Of a DNA stretch of 64,000 nt, positions 42,702 to 52,271 are shown piece after piece; position 1 is the stretch's first letter, and every line of letters begins with the position of its first letter. The notes under the pieces were generated by a model. It was given only the letters and a program-made list of their open reading frames with translations. It did no database searches and was not told where the DNA came from. This DNA comes from JANNNF01 sp963772935 (GTDB lineage Bacteria; Pseudomonadota; Alphaproteobacteria; Rhodobacterales; Rhodobacteraceae): contig CAVYZK010000009.1 of the NCBI GenBank assembly GCA_963772935.1, positions 1,426,001-1,490,000 on the forward strand, written 5' to 3'. A program made the translations under genes and the position numbers.

Positions 42702-44588
42702 TCACACCAGATCAAACGCCCCGGTAAACTGCCCCAGCAAGGCCTTCGCCGCAGCCTCATCCAGCGGCCCCTGCTTTTCGACCCGCGCCACCAGACCGCG
42801 TTTCTTGTCCTCGACCACCTCGACCACCCGCGCCGGAAGACCGGCCTCTGCCAAAGCGGCGTCGTAAATCCGCACGATCGCGCGGCGGCGCAGGTCGGGT
42901 TTGAACACTTTGCCCACGGCCGTTTTCGGCAATTCGTCCAGCACTTCGATGAATTTCGGCTGCGCCGCGCGTTCGGTGATATGGGCCGAGGCATAGGCAA
43001 GCAGTTCTGCCCTATCCGCCGTGGCCCCCTTCACCAATTCGACATAGGCGCAGGGCAGTTCGCCAGCATGCGCATCGGGCTGGCCGATGGCGCCGACGAA
43101 AGCCACCGCCGGGTGGCCCATCAGGGCCTCCTCGATCACAGCAGGGTCGATGTTATGGCCGCCCCGGATGATCAGATCCTTGGCCCGTCCGGTGATGAAC
43201 AGATAGCCATCCGCATCAATCCGCCCCAGATCGCCGGTGCGCAGGTAGCGCCCTTCGGCATACAGATCGCGGTTCTTGTCATCTTCCGTATAGGTCGCCC
43301 CCGGCGACACACCGGGGTTCGACACGCAAATCTCGCCCACCTCATCCACCCCGCAATCGCGGTAACTGTCGCCGGTTTTCTGCAATATCCGCACGTCGGT
43401 GTAGGGAAACGGCAGCCCGACTGACCCGATTTTCTTGCCGCCATCGGGCGGGTTGACCGACACAAGGCAGGTGCATTCCGTCAGCCCGTACCCTTCAACA
43501 ATCTGCACCCCGACGGATTTCTCGAACCGGTTGAACAGTTCCAGCGGCAAGGGCGCAGACCCCGAAAAGGCTGACCGCAAAGACGATACATCCGCATCAA
43601 TCGGGCGCTGCATCAGGGCGGCAAGGGCAGTGGGCACCGTCACAAGATAGCTGATCTTCCAGCGCTCGATCAGCTTCCACAGGTTGTCGAACACGCCCTC
43701 ACCGCGATAGCCAGCCGGGGTCGGGAACACCACATGTGCGCCCGACGCGATCATCGACATCATGATCGGGTAGGCGGCAAAGACATGGAACAGCGGCAAG
43801 GGGCACAGCACCACATCCGTTTCCTTGAACAACAGCCGCCCGCCCAGCCAGCCGTTGTAGACCATGCCAGACGCCTTGTGCTGCGCGACCTTGGGCATGC
43901 CCGTAGTGCCGCCTGTGTGGAAATAGGCGGCCACCCGGTCGGCCGGATCGTCGGTAAAGTCCAGCGCATCGGCGCGCATCCGCGCCATTGCCGCGTTGAA
44001 ATTCTGCACCGATGCCTTGTGCGGCGCGGGATTCTTCGGCCGCACCAGCGGCACGATCCAGCTTTTCGGCGGGGTCAGATAGCGCGCAAGGTCCACCTCC
44101 AGCACCGCCGTCACCGTTGGCGCATCGGCCACCGCGCGGGCCACTTTTTGCGGCAGTTCGGTCTTGGGAAAGGCACGCAGGGTGACAACCACCTTGGCCT
44201 TGGTTTCGCGCAGGATGGCGCTGATCTGGTCGGCCTCCAGCAGCGGGTTGACCGGGTTCACGATGCCCGCAACCGCACCGCCCAGCAAAGCCACCGCCGT
44301 TTCAAGCGCATTGGGAAGGATATAGGCCACCACATCGCCCGGCCCCACGCCAAGGCTGCGGAACAGGTTGGCGGCTTGTGTCGTACGGGCGTGTAGCTGG
44401 CTCCACGTCAGGGTTTCGGCCTTGTCCTTGGGGCCGGACAGCAGTTGAAAGCTGATGGCAGGGCGTGCGCCATGGGCCTGTTTGGCGCGGGTCAGAAACT
44501 GGTACATCGTGCGGGCCTGATCCCGCTGTTCCCAGGGCATTTCCGCCTCGATAGCTTTCAGATCGCCTGCGTTTGCGAAACTTCCCAT
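42702..44588 (-). CDS. acyl-CoA synthetase (AMP-dependent ligase)
   Basis: The 628-residue ANL-family ligase activates a carboxylic acid through an acyl-adenylate. Motifs are the P-loop FHTGGTTGMPKVA (about 227), VEGYGLTECT (about 365), YLRTGDLGRIDADGYLFITG (about 453) and the C-terminal KTAVGKVFKPDLR with the catalytic Lys. It is longer than short-chain acetyl-CoA synthetase-like members and resembles the fatty-acid-CoA ligase group. The exact chain length it prefers is not visible. An 18-base palindrome lies upstream. Confidence 0.85.
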   Translation of the reverse strand: MGSFANAGDLKAIEAEMPWEQRDQARTMYQFLTRAKQAHGARPAISFQLLSGPKDKAETLTWSQLHARTTQAANLFRSLGVGPGDVVAYILPNALETAVALLGGAVAGIVNPVNPLLEADQISAILRETKAKVVVTLRAFPKTELPQKVARAVADAPTVTAVLEVDLARYLTPPKSWIVPLVRPKNPAPHKASVQNFNAAMARMRADALDFTDDPADRVAAYFHTGGTTGMPKVAQHKASGMVYNGWLGGRLLFKETDVVLCPLPLFHVFAAYPIMMSMIASGAHVVFPTPAGYRGEGVFDNLWKLIERWKISYLVTVPTALAALMQRPIDADVSSLRSAFSGSAPLPLELFNRFEKSVGVQIVEGYGLTECTCLVSVNPPDGGKKIGSVGLPFPYTDVRILQKTGDSYRDCGVDEVGEICVSNPGVSPGATYTEDDKNRDLYAEGRYLRTGDLGRIDADGYLFITGRAKDLIIRGGHNIDPAVIEEALMGHPAVAFVGAIGQPDAHAGELPCAYVELVKGATADRAELLAYASAHITERAAQPKFIEVLDELPKTAVGKVFKPDLRRRAIVRIYDAALAEAGLPARVVEVVEDKKRGLVARVEKQGPLDEAAAKALLGQFTGAFDLV

Positions 44589-44630
44589 GGTATCCTCCCA
44601 GATCGTGGTCTTTGGCCCCCGTTTGGCCGG

Positions 44631-44648
44631 GGGTCCAGTGCTGGACCC
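44631..44648. promoter_or_regulatory. perfect palindrome GGGTCCAG-TG-CTGGACCC
   Basis: An 8-base perfect inverted repeat lies 43 bases upstream of the acyl-CoA synthetase start and 70 bases past the end of the ABC transporter gene. It could be an operator or a terminator-type hairpin; there is no U tract on either side. Confidence 0.35.
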
Positions 44649-44717
44649 AAGATGGGAGGTTTAGCGCGGTTTGCCAAGCAAAAGCCCATGCGTAAAACGC
44701 AACGTCAGACGGCAGGG

Positions 44718-46502
44718 TCAGATCGCCCCATCGGTAAACTGCAACCGCGCCAGACGCGCGTACAGCCCGCCTTGTGCCACCAATTCGTCATGGGTGCCCA
44801 TGGCCGCGATTTGCCCTGCCTCGAACACCACGATCCGGTCGGCGCGCTTGACCGTGGCCAGCCTGTGCGCCACCACCAGCGTGGTGCGCCCAGCCGACAG
44901 ACGTTCGACGGCGGCCTGCACCAGACGTTCGCTTTCGGCGTCCAGCGCACTTGTCGCCTCGTCCAGCAGCAGCACCTTTGCGTCGCGCAGGATGGCGCGC
45001 GCAATCGCCACCCGCTGTTTCTGCCCGCCCGACAGCATCACGCCACGTTCGCCCAGATAGCTGTCATACCCCTGCGGCAGGCCCATCAGAAACTCATGCG
45101 CGGCGGCGGCTTTCGCGGCCTCCTCGACCTCGGCATCGGTCGCATCGGGGCGGCCAAAGCGGATGTTTTCGCGGGCCGAGGTGGCAAAGATCACCGGGTC
45201 TTGCGGCACCATGGCAAACACACGGCGGAAATCGTCACGCGCCATGTCGCGCAGGTCGATCCCGTCCAGCCGGATGGCCCCCGATTGCGGGTCATAAAAC
45301 CGCATCAGCAGTTGCAGGATCGTGGTCTTGCCTGCGCCAGAGGGTCCGACGAGCGCGACCGTTTCGCCCGGATTGACGCGCAATGTGACCTCATTCAGCG
45401 CCGAAGCCTCAGGCCGCGCCGGATAGCGGAAGGTCACCGCGTCAAAGCTGATCTCACCCCGCACCGGGCGCGGCAGGGCGCGCGGGCTGGCGGGGTCTTG
45501 CACGGCATCATCGGTGTGCAGCAGTTCCACCAGACGCTCTGTCGCGCCCGCCGCACGCTGCAATTCGCCCCAGATTTCCGACAGCGCGCCCACCGATCCC
45601 GCCACCATCACGGCGTAGATAAGGAACTGGATCAACTCTCCGGGCGTCATCACCCCCGCCCGCACATCGCGCGCGCCGATCCACAGCACGCCAACAATAC
45701 CGGTGAAGACAAGGAAGATCACGATCACCGTCATCGTTGCCCGCGTGCGGATGCGGGTCTGCGCCGAGGCGTAGGATTTCTCGGTCACATCGGCAAACGC
45801 GCCTTGCGTCGCGGCAACATGCGTAAACGCCTGCACCGTCTGCACCGACGACAGCGCCTCGGAGGCCGAGCCTGATGAGGCCGCGATCCAGTCCTGATTT
45901 TCCCGGCTAAGGGCGCGCAGGCGGCGGCCAAGGATCACAATCGGCAGCACCACGGCGGGCACGATCAGCAGCACCAGCAGCGACAGCTTGACCGAAGTCA
46001 GCATCAGCAGCACCAACCCGCCCAGCAAGATCAACACGTTGCGCAGGGCGACCGACACCGACGATCCGATCACCGACAGGATCAGCGTGGTGTCGGTGGT
46101 GATGCGGCTCAGCACTTCGCCGGTCAGGATGCGCTCAAAAAACGCGGGCGACATGGCCAGCACACGGTCAAACAGCGCGCGGCGGATGTCGGCCACCACC
46201 CGCTCGCCCAACCGCGTCACCAGATAATAGCGCAGGCCTGTGCCCACGGCCAACAGCGCTGCAATCACGAGCGCGGCGGCGAAATACTGGTCCAGCAGGG
46301 CCGCATTGTCGGCGGCAAAACCATCAATCACCCGGCGCACGGCCAGCGGCAGGATCAGGCTGATGGCGGCGGTCAGCACCAGCGCCAGCAGCGCCAGCAC
46401 GGTAATCCGGCGATAGGGTGCCAGAAACGGCACCAGCCCGCGCAGCGCGCCCACGCGCTTGGAGGGCGCACGCTCCCCGTTGCCAGCGGTCTGATCAGCC
46501 AT
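44718..46502 (-). CDS. ABC exporter, MsbA-like half-transporter with fused ATPase
   Basis: The 594-residue protein has six membrane helices in residues 25-320 and an ATPase domain from about 350. ATPase motifs are LVGPSGAGKTTIL (Walker A), SGGQKQRVAIARAIL (signature) and VLLLDEATSALDAESER (Walker B), with AHRLATVKRADRIVV. It works as a homodimer or as half of a pair; lipid, drug or peptide export is typical. The start ATG is preceded by GGAGGAAGACCGCG. Confidence 0.9.
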   Translation of the reverse strand: MADQTAGNGERAPSKRVGALRGLVPFLAPYRRITVLALLALVLTAAISLILPLAVRRVIDGFAADNAALLDQYFAAALVIAALLAVGTGLRYYLVTRLGERVVADIRRALFDRVLAMSPAFFERILTGEVLSRITTDTTLILSVIGSSVSVALRNVLILLGGLVLLMLTSVKLSLLVLLIVPAVVLPIVILGRRLRALSRENQDWIAASSGSASEALSSVQTVQAFTHVAATQGAFADVTEKSYASAQTRIRTRATMTVIVIFLVFTGIVGVLWIGARDVRAGVMTPGELIQFLIYAVMVAGSVGALSEIWGELQRAAGATERLVELLHTDDAVQDPASPRALPRPVRGEISFDAVTFRYPARPEASALNEVTLRVNPGETVALVGPSGAGKTTILQLLMRFYDPQSGAIRLDGIDLRDMARDDFRRVFAMVPQDPVIFATSARENIRFGRPDATDAEVEEAAKAAAAHEFLMGLPQGYDSYLGERGVMLSGGQKQRVAIARAILRDAKVLLLDEATSALDAESERLVQAAVERLSAGRTTLVVAHRLATVKRADRIVVFEAGQIAAMGTHDELVAQGGLYARLARLQFTDGAI

Positions 46503-46628
46503 CGCGGTCTTCCTCCATCTGCGCCCCGGGTGTAGGCAATGCCCGCCCCCCCCGCAAGCGCCGCTTGTCCTTTACCGCCTGCCCGTGCCAGTTTGCCCCA
46601 TCTGCCTCAACCGCAACTCTGGTGCCCC

Positions 46629-47450
46629 ATGCCCTTTTTCACCACCTCGGACGGCTGCCGCATCGCCTATGACGATCAGGGCGAAGGTCTGCCGCTGCTG
46701 TGCCTTGCGGGGCTGACCCGGACGATGGCCGATTTCGACTATCTGGCCCCGCATCTGCCGCCCCTGCGGCTGATCCGCATGGATTATCGCGGGCGCGGCG
46801 GGTCGGGTTGGACGGGGCCTGCCAGCTATACCGTGCCGGTTGAGGGGCGTGATGCGGTGGAATTGCTGGACCATCTGGGGGTGGCGCAGGCGGCGATCCT
46901 TGGCACTTCGCGCGGTGGGCTGATCGGGATGCTGCTGGCCGCCGTGGCGCGGCCACGCCTGTTGGGCCTGTGCCTGAACGATGTGGGGCCAGTGATCGAA
47001 CGGGCAGGTCTGGAGCGGATTTTCGACTACGTGGGCCGCAACCCCGCCGCCCGCAGCCATGCCGAACTGGCCGACCGGATGCCCCGCGCGATGCCGGGCT
47101 TTGCCAATGTGCCGCCTGAAAGATGGCTGGAGGAGGCCCAAAAGCATTACCACCAAACGCCCGACGGCCTGCGCATCACCTATGACCCCGCCCTGCGCGA
47201 GGCGTTTCTGGCGGCCTTCGACGGCCCGCCGGTGGACCTTTGGCCACTGTTCGATGCCTGCGCCGGGATGCCACTGGCCCTGATCCGTGGGGCCAATTCC
47301 GACCTGCTGACAGCGCAGACCGCCGCCGAGATGCAGCGCCGCCGCCCCGACATGATCATGGCCGAAGTCCCCGACCGCGCCCATATTCCCTTCCTTGACG
47401 AGCCGGAGTCGCTGACCGCGATCCGCGCTTTTCTGAAAGCCCTGCAATGA
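46629..47450 (+). CDS. alpha/beta hydrolase
   Basis: The 273-residue hydrolase starts at 46629 (MPFFTTSDGCRIAYDDQGEG). The nucleophile elbow is GTSRGG (Ser about 96), with an acid in the DLWPLFDAC-ANSDLL region and His in PDRAHIPFLDEPES. An upstream in-frame ATG at 46539 adds a Pro-rich stretch without homology. The stop overlaps the start of the next gene (ATGA). Its substrate is unknown. Confidence 0.85.
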   Translation: MPFFTTSDGCRIAYDDQGEGLPLLCLAGLTRTMADFDYLAPHLPPLRLIRMDYRGRGGSGWTGPASYTVPVEGRDAVELLDHLGVAQAAILGTSRGGLIGMLLAAVARPRLLGLCLNDVGPVIERAGLERIFDYVGRNPAARSHAELADRMPRAMPGFANVPPERWLEEAQKHYHQTPDGLRITYDPALREAFLAAFDGPPVDLWPLFDACAGMPLALIRGANSDLLTAQTAAEMQRRRPDMIMAEVPDRAHIPFLDEPESLTAIRAFLKALQ

Positions 47451-48415
47451 CCGACATCACGATGATCGAGGCCGCCGCCCTGCGCCTGAAGGGCCATGCA
47501 AGGCTGACGCCGCTGCTGAACGCGCCCCTGCTGGATGCGGTTGCGGGGCGCCGGATTTTCGTCAAGGCCGAATGCCTGCAATGGACCGGGTCGTTCAAGT
47601 TTCGCGGCGGTTGGTCGGCGGTGTCGGCCTTGGCCCCCGAGGTGCGGGCGCGCGGGGTGATTGCGTTTTCGTCCGGCAACCATGCGCAGGGCGTGGCCTT
47701 GGCCGCACGAATGCACGGGGTGGCCTGCGTGATCCTGATGCCATCGGACGCGCCGCAAGTGAAGATCGCCAACACCCGCGCTTACGGTGCCGAGGTGGTG
47801 CTGTACGACCGCGCCACGCAAGACCGCGACGCCATTGGCGCGGACCTGTCGGCCAAGCGCGGGCTGACCCTGATCCGCCCCTATGACGACGCGCAGGTCA
47901 TCGCAGGCCAAGGCACCATCGGGCTGGAGATCGCAGAACAGGCGGCGGCAGCGCGCGTCACGCAGGCCGACGTGATCACCTGTTGCGGCGGCGGTGGCAT
48001 GACGGCGGGCATCGCGCTCGCGCTAGCCGCACGTGCGCCGGGATTGCGGGTACGCACTGCCGAACCTGCGGGGTTTGACGATATGGCGCGATCTTTGGCC
48101 ACGGGTCAGGTTCAGCGGAATGCGTCATCGTCCGGGTCGATCTGCGATGCCATCGTGACGCCGCAACCGGGCGTGCTGACCTTTCCCATCGCGCAGCGCC
48201 TGTGCGGGCCGGGGCTGGTGGTCAGCGACGATCAGGCACTGCACGCCATGGCACTGGCCTTTGCCCATCTGCGCATCGTGGTGGAACCGGGCGGCGCGGT
48301 GGCCTTGGCGGCAGCCCTGTGGGGGGATGATTTGCCCGACACGGTGATCTGCACCGCATCAGGCGGAAACGTCGATGCCACGTTGTTCGCCCAGACATTG
48401 CAGCGGTTTGGCTGA
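47447..48415 (+). CDS. threonine/serine dehydratase-like PLP enzyme
   Basis: The 322-residue fold-type II PLP enzyme has the PLP lysine in GSFKFRG (about residue 51), the substrate loop SSGNHAQGVALAAR (about 75-88), the phosphate loop CCGGGGMTAGIALA (about 184-197) and C-terminal TASGGNVDA. It lacks a regulatory ACT domain, so it is of the catabolic threonine dehydratase or serine racemase type. It is translationally coupled to the hydrolase upstream. Confidence 0.87.
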   Translation: MTDITMIEAAALRLKGHARLTPLLNAPLLDAVAGRRIFVKAECLQWTGSFKFRGGWSAVSALAPEVRARGVIAFSSGNHAQGVALAARMHGVACVILMPSDAPQVKIANTRAYGAEVVLYDRATQDRDAIGADLSAKRGLTLIRPYDDAQVIAGQGTIGLEIAEQAAAARVTQADVITCCGGGGMTAGIALALAARAPGLRVRTAEPAGFDDMARSLATGQVQRNASSSGSICDAIVTPQPGVLTFPIAQRLCGPGLVVSDDQALHAMALAFAHLRIVVEPGGAVALAAALWGDDLPDTVICTASGGNVDATLFAQTLQRFG

Positions 48416-48480
48416 TACTTTTCGAACATCTTAATCCTGTTCTCCGCCCCCATATCCCCAAAACTTGAAGAATTCCAACA

Positions 48481-49266
48481 ATGCCGTTGATCTACCTTGA
48501 CGATATCCGCCTGAACGCCAGCCTTGATGGCCCTGTGGGTGGCCCGCCGCTGATCTTTGTTCACGCGCTTGGGCTGGACCTGACGATCTGGGATGCCGTC
48601 ACCGAACGGCTGCCAAACCACCGCATCCTGCGCTATGACCAGCGCGGCCATGGCGGGTCGGACGTGCCCAATGCGCCCTATGCCATGGGCAGCCTGATCC
48701 GCGATGCGGAACGGCTGATGGACCATTTCGCCATGCGCGATGCAGTGATCATCGGGCTGTCACTTGGCGGGATGGTGGCGCAGGGGTTGGCGGTCAAGCG
48801 GCTGGACCTGATCCGGGGCATGGTGCTGGCCAACACTGCCGCCCGCATCGGCACGGTCGATGGCTGGGCCGCGCGGATTGCAGATGTGCGCGCGGGCGGG
48901 TTGGAGGCGATTGCCGATGCCGCCATCGCCCGCTGGCTTGGCCCCCGATGGCAGACCCACCCTGACATGCCCGCCCTGCGCGCCCGCCTTGTGGCCTGCC
49001 CGCCGATGGGCTGGATGGGCTGTGCAGCGGCGATTGCGGGCACTGATTTCTACACCCCGACCGCCAGCCTGACCCTGCCCACCCTTGCCATTGCCGGGTC
49101 GAACGACCACGCAACCCCGCCCGATCTGGTGCGCGAAACCGCTGAACTGATCCGCGGGTCGGAGTTTCACCTGATCCGCGGCGCGGGCCACCTGCCCTGC
49201 ATCGACGCGCCCGAGGCCTTTACGGCCGCCCTGACCGCATTCTTGCGGCGTATCGGCCACATCTGA
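48481..49266 (+). CDS. pcaD: 3-oxoadipate enol-lactonase-like alpha/beta hydrolase
   Basis: The 261-residue protein begins MPLIYLDDIRLNASLDGPVG. It has the oxyanion HALGLDLTIWD, RYDQRGHGGSD, the nucleophile elbow GLSLGG (Ser about 98), and His in RGAGHLPCIDAPEAF, all fitting PcaD. PcaD converts 3-oxoadipate enol-lactone to 3-oxoadipate. No other pca genes are in the window, so related esterase activity cannot be excluded. Confidence 0.75.
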   Translation: MPLIYLDDIRLNASLDGPVGGPPLIFVHALGLDLTIWDAVTERLPNHRILRYDQRGHGGSDVPNAPYAMGSLIRDAERLMDHFAMRDAVIIGLSLGGMVAQGLAVKRLDLIRGMVLANTAARIGTVDGWAARIADVRAGGLEAIADAAIARWLGPRWQTHPDMPALRARLVACPPMGWMGCAAAIAGTDFYTPTASLTLPTLAIAGSNDHATPPDLVRETAELIRGSEFHLIRGAGHLPCIDAPEAFTAALTAFLRRIGHI

Positions 49267-49341
49267 ACAGAGTTTGAGCACAAGCCCTTTGCGCAAGCCG
49301 CCACCCTGCTAGCTATGCGCAGTCATTTTCAGTAGGCCATC

Positions 49342-50550
49342 ATGCCGAGCAACCGCCTTGCCCTGACGTTCATTCTGGCCACGGTCACGCTGGACGCCAT
49401 CGGGATCGGGCTTATCTTTCCGGTGATGCCAGATCTGATCCGCAGTGTGACGGCGGGGTCATTGTCGCAGGCGGCGGTTCTGGGCGGCGTTTTGGCCACG
49501 TCTTTCGCAGTGATGCAGTTCCTGTTTGGCCCACTGGTAGGCTCGCTGTCCGACCGTTATGGCCGCCGCCCCGTCTTGCTGATTTCGCTGGTGGTGATGA
49601 CGCTGGATTATCTGGTGATGGCCACAGCACCCACCTATGCGCTGCTGCTGGCCGCCCGGGTGGTGGCGGGAATTGCGGCGGCAACCTATTCTACCGCCAC
49701 GGCCTATATCGCCGACATCACCCCGCCCGAGCAACGCGGCGCGCGGTTTGGGCTGATCGGGGCGGGGTTCGGGATTGGCTTTGTGCTTGGCCCGGCCATC
49801 GGCGGCTTGCTGGCGGGCATCGACATTCGCGCGCCGTTCTATGCCGCCGCCGCATTGGCCTTTGCCAACCTGATTTTCGGGGCCTTCGTGCTGCCCGAAA
49901 CCGTGACGGATGCCACCCGTCGCCGCTTTGACCTCGCCCGCGCCAACCCGGCCAGTGCTTTGCTCGCGGTGTCAAAACTGCCGGGAGTGCGGCGCACTTT
50001 GCTGTGCTTTCTGATCCTCAGCATCGCGATGAACGTCTATCCGGCGATCTGGGCCTATTACGGTCAAGCCCGCTTTGGCTGGGATACTTCCATGGTCGGA
50101 ATCTCGCTGGCGGTGTACGGCATCAGCTTTGCGGTCGGCCAAGCCGTGCTGGTCGGCCCGCTGATCCGGCGCTTTGGTGAACATCGTGCCGCGAAATATG
50201 GCATGTGGGTCGATGTGACGACCCTCGCCGCCCTTGGGATGATCACCTCCGGCCCCGTCGCGCTGATCCTGACGCCGATCACCGCGCTTGGCGGCGTCGT
50301 CACCCCGGCGCTGCAAGCCCTTGCCAGCCAAAGCGCGCCCGCCAACGCGCAGGGTGAATTGCAGGGGGTGTTGTCCAGCATTGGTGCCATCGCGATGATC
50401 ACCGCGCCCTTGATCATGACATCAACCTTCGCCACTTTCACCGGCCCGAACGCGCCGTTCTATTCCCCCGGCGCGCCGTTCTTGCTGGCGTCGCTGCTGA
50501 TGCTGGTCTGCCTTGTGCTGCACAGCATGGCTCCGCGCCCGCAGGACTGA
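49342..50550 (+). CDS. MFS efflux protein, TCR/Tet family
   Basis: This 402-residue, 12-helix transporter has the DHA1 signatures: motif A GSLSDRYGRRPVLLISL (about 72-88), LLLAARVVAGIAAATYSTAT and motif C GFGIGFVLGPAIGGLL (about 150). DAIGIGLIFPVMP at the N terminus is typical of TetA-like drug/H+ antiporters. No TetR regulator is adjacent, so drug specificity is not implied. Confidence 0.85.
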   Translation: MPSNRLALTFILATVTLDAIGIGLIFPVMPDLIRSVTAGSLSQAAVLGGVLATSFAVMQFLFGPLVGSLSDRYGRRPVLLISLVVMTLDYLVMATAPTYALLLAARVVAGIAAATYSTATAYIADITPPEQRGARFGLIGAGFGIGFVLGPAIGGLLAGIDIRAPFYAAAALAFANLIFGAFVLPETVTDATRRRFDLARANPASALLAVSKLPGVRRTLLCFLILSIAMNVYPAIWAYYGQARFGWDTSMVGISLAVYGISFAVGQAVLVGPLIRRFGEHRAAKYGMWVDVTTLAALGMITSGPVALILTPITALGGVVTPALQALASQSAPANAQGELQGVLSSIGAIAMITAPLIMTSTFATFTGPNAPFYSPGAPFLLASLLMLVCLVLHSMAPRPQD

Positions 50551-50603
50551 TCTGTTTGCGTCATTCCATGTCGCCAACCCGCAAGCGCACTGCCCTTGCC
50601 GCT

Positions 50604-50660
50604 TTCACATTGGCTTAAATATCCTGCGGGGGTGCGGGGGTGCAAAACCCCCGCTCCGCC
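50604..50660. repeat. dispersed AAATATCC hairpin repeat, copy D
   Basis: TTCACATTGGCTTAAATATC is followed by CTGCGGGG and the hairpin GCGGGGGT (50634-50641)-GCAAA-ACCCCCGC (50647-50654). Its left end TTTCACATTGGC also matches copy A. It lies just upstream of the enolase-superfamily gene. Confidence 0.7.
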
Positions 50661-50684
50661 CTGTCAGCCCGTAAAGGCACCAGC

Positions 50685-51923
50685 ATGAAGCTCAAAGACC
50701 TTCAGATTTTCACCGTGGCCCCGCCCTATCCCGGTTGGGGGGGGCGCTACTGGATTTTCACCAAGCTGACCACCGATGACGGCATCGTCGGCTATGGTGA
50801 ATGCTATGCCTCGACTGTCGGGCCAAAAGCGATGAAGGCCGTGATCGAGGATGTGTTCGAGCGTCACATGCTGGGCCAAAGCCCGGAAAACATCGAATGG
50901 ATGTTCCGCCGCGCCTATTCTGCGGGCTTCACCCAACGCCCCGACCCCACCGTGATGGGCGCGTTTTCGGGGCTGGAGATCGCCTGTTGGGACATTCTGG
51001 GCAAGGCGCGCAATCGCCCGGTCTGGGCGCTGCTTGGCGGCAAGGTGAACGAGCGTATCCGCAGCTATACCTACCTTTACCCCGAACCCGGCAAGGAATC
51101 GGCAGAGTTCTGGCAATCGCCCGACATGGCCGCCGAGGCCGCCCTGCGCTTTGTGGATCAGGGCTTTACCGCCGTCAAATTCGACCCCGCTGGTCCCTAC
51201 ACCATCCGGGGCGGCCATGAACCCGCAATGTCTGACATCACCCGGTCTGTCGCCTTCTGCAAGGCGATCCGCGAGGCTGTGGGCGACCGGGCCGATCTGC
51301 TGTTCGGCACCCATGGCCAGTTCACTACCCCCGGCGCGATCCGTCTGGGGCAGGCGTTGGAACCCTACTATCCGCTGTGGTACGAAGAACCGATCCCACC
51401 AGACAACCTGCTGGAATTTGCCGAGGTGGCGCGGCATGTCCGCGTGCCGCTGGCCACCGGGGAACGCCTGACCACCAAGGCTGAATTCGGCGCCCTGCTG
51501 CGCCATGGCGGTGTCAAAATCCTGCAACCGGCTTTGGGGCGGGTGGGCGGCATCTGGGAGGCCAAGAAAATCGCCGCGATGGCCGAGGTCTTCAACGCCG
51601 AAATGGCCCCGCATCTGTACGCAGGCCCGGTGGAATGGGCGGCAAATGTGCATTTTGCCACCTCGATCCCCAACCTGCTGATCGCCGAGACGATCGAGAC
51701 CGGCGGGGCATTCCATCTGAAACTGATCAAGAATTCGATCAAATGGGAGGCTGGCTATATCCTGCCCCCCGACGCCCCCGGCCTTGGCATTGAGTTCGAC
51801 GAAGACGTCGCCCGCGCCCACCCCTACACCGGCAACGGGCTGCACTTGCAGATGCAAGAGGCCCCCTGCGACTATACCAACGGCAATCGGTTTGAAGGTG
51901 GCGCACCGTCTTCGACCACCTGA
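50685..51923 (+). CDS. mandelate racemase/muconate lactonizing enzyme family protein
   Basis: The 412-residue enolase-superfamily enzyme starts MKLKDLQIFTVAPPYPGWGG at 50685. The capping domain has IVGYGECYAST. The barrel shows FTAVKFDPAGPY, LLFGTHGQFT, the metal Glu residues in WYEEPIPPDN and ATGERLTTK, and MAPHLYAGPVEW with a catalytic-type His. The third metal position is HGQ rather than the usual DxN, as in some sugar-acid dehydratases. A sugar acid is the likely substrate, but none can be named. A longer start at 50640 would lie in the repeat. Confidence 0.78.
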   Translation: MKLKDLQIFTVAPPYPGWGGRYWIFTKLTTDDGIVGYGECYASTVGPKAMKAVIEDVFERHMLGQSPENIEWMFRRAYSAGFTQRPDPTVMGAFSGLEIACWDILGKARNRPVWALLGGKVNERIRSYTYLYPEPGKESAEFWQSPDMAAEAALRFVDQGFTAVKFDPAGPYTIRGGHEPAMSDITRSVAFCKAIREAVGDRADLLFGTHGQFTTPGAIRLGQALEPYYPLWYEEPIPPDNLLEFAEVARHVRVPLATGERLTTKAEFGALLRHGGVKILQPALGRVGGIWEAKKIAAMAEVFNAEMAPHLYAGPVEWAANVHFATSIPNLLIAETIETGGAFHLKLIKNSIKWEAGYILPPDAPGLGIEFDEDVARAHPYTGNGLHLQMQEAPCDYTNGNRFEGGAPSSTT

Positions 51924-52271
51924 CGGCGAACAGTTTGGAAAAACACTCGGGCGCTCCCGCCGCATGGGCGGCGGCGTAGTTGGCGATATTGATGGCGTAG
52001 TGGAAAGCACGCTACCCAACGGTAGCCAGCCATCCTCTCAAAAACCCCCGCCAGCCTGATGCCAGCCATGGGTCTTTGCCAAGTATTGCCGTGCGAGTTG
52101 CAGGCCTAGGCAGTCATCCTTGCAGGCTCTGCGCACTTAGCGACGAGACGGTAGCAAGGTGCCGATCCGCATCACACCACCGGTGGCCAGACTTACTGGC
52201 GAATTGGCGGCACCCTGCAAACCGACGATACCAGCCTTGCGATGACGACGGAATAAAAGTCGCCATTTTGG
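51924..52271. other. non-coding gap with a small hairpin
   Basis: These 348 bases lie between the enolase-superfamily gene and the convergent GGDEF gene. GCTACC (52011-52016)-CAAC-GGTAGC (52021-52026) is a short hairpin that may end transcription, with CCATCCTCTC following. Open frames across the rest show no family resemblance. It could be the remains of a lost gene, since it is long for a convergent gap. Confidence 0.45.
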
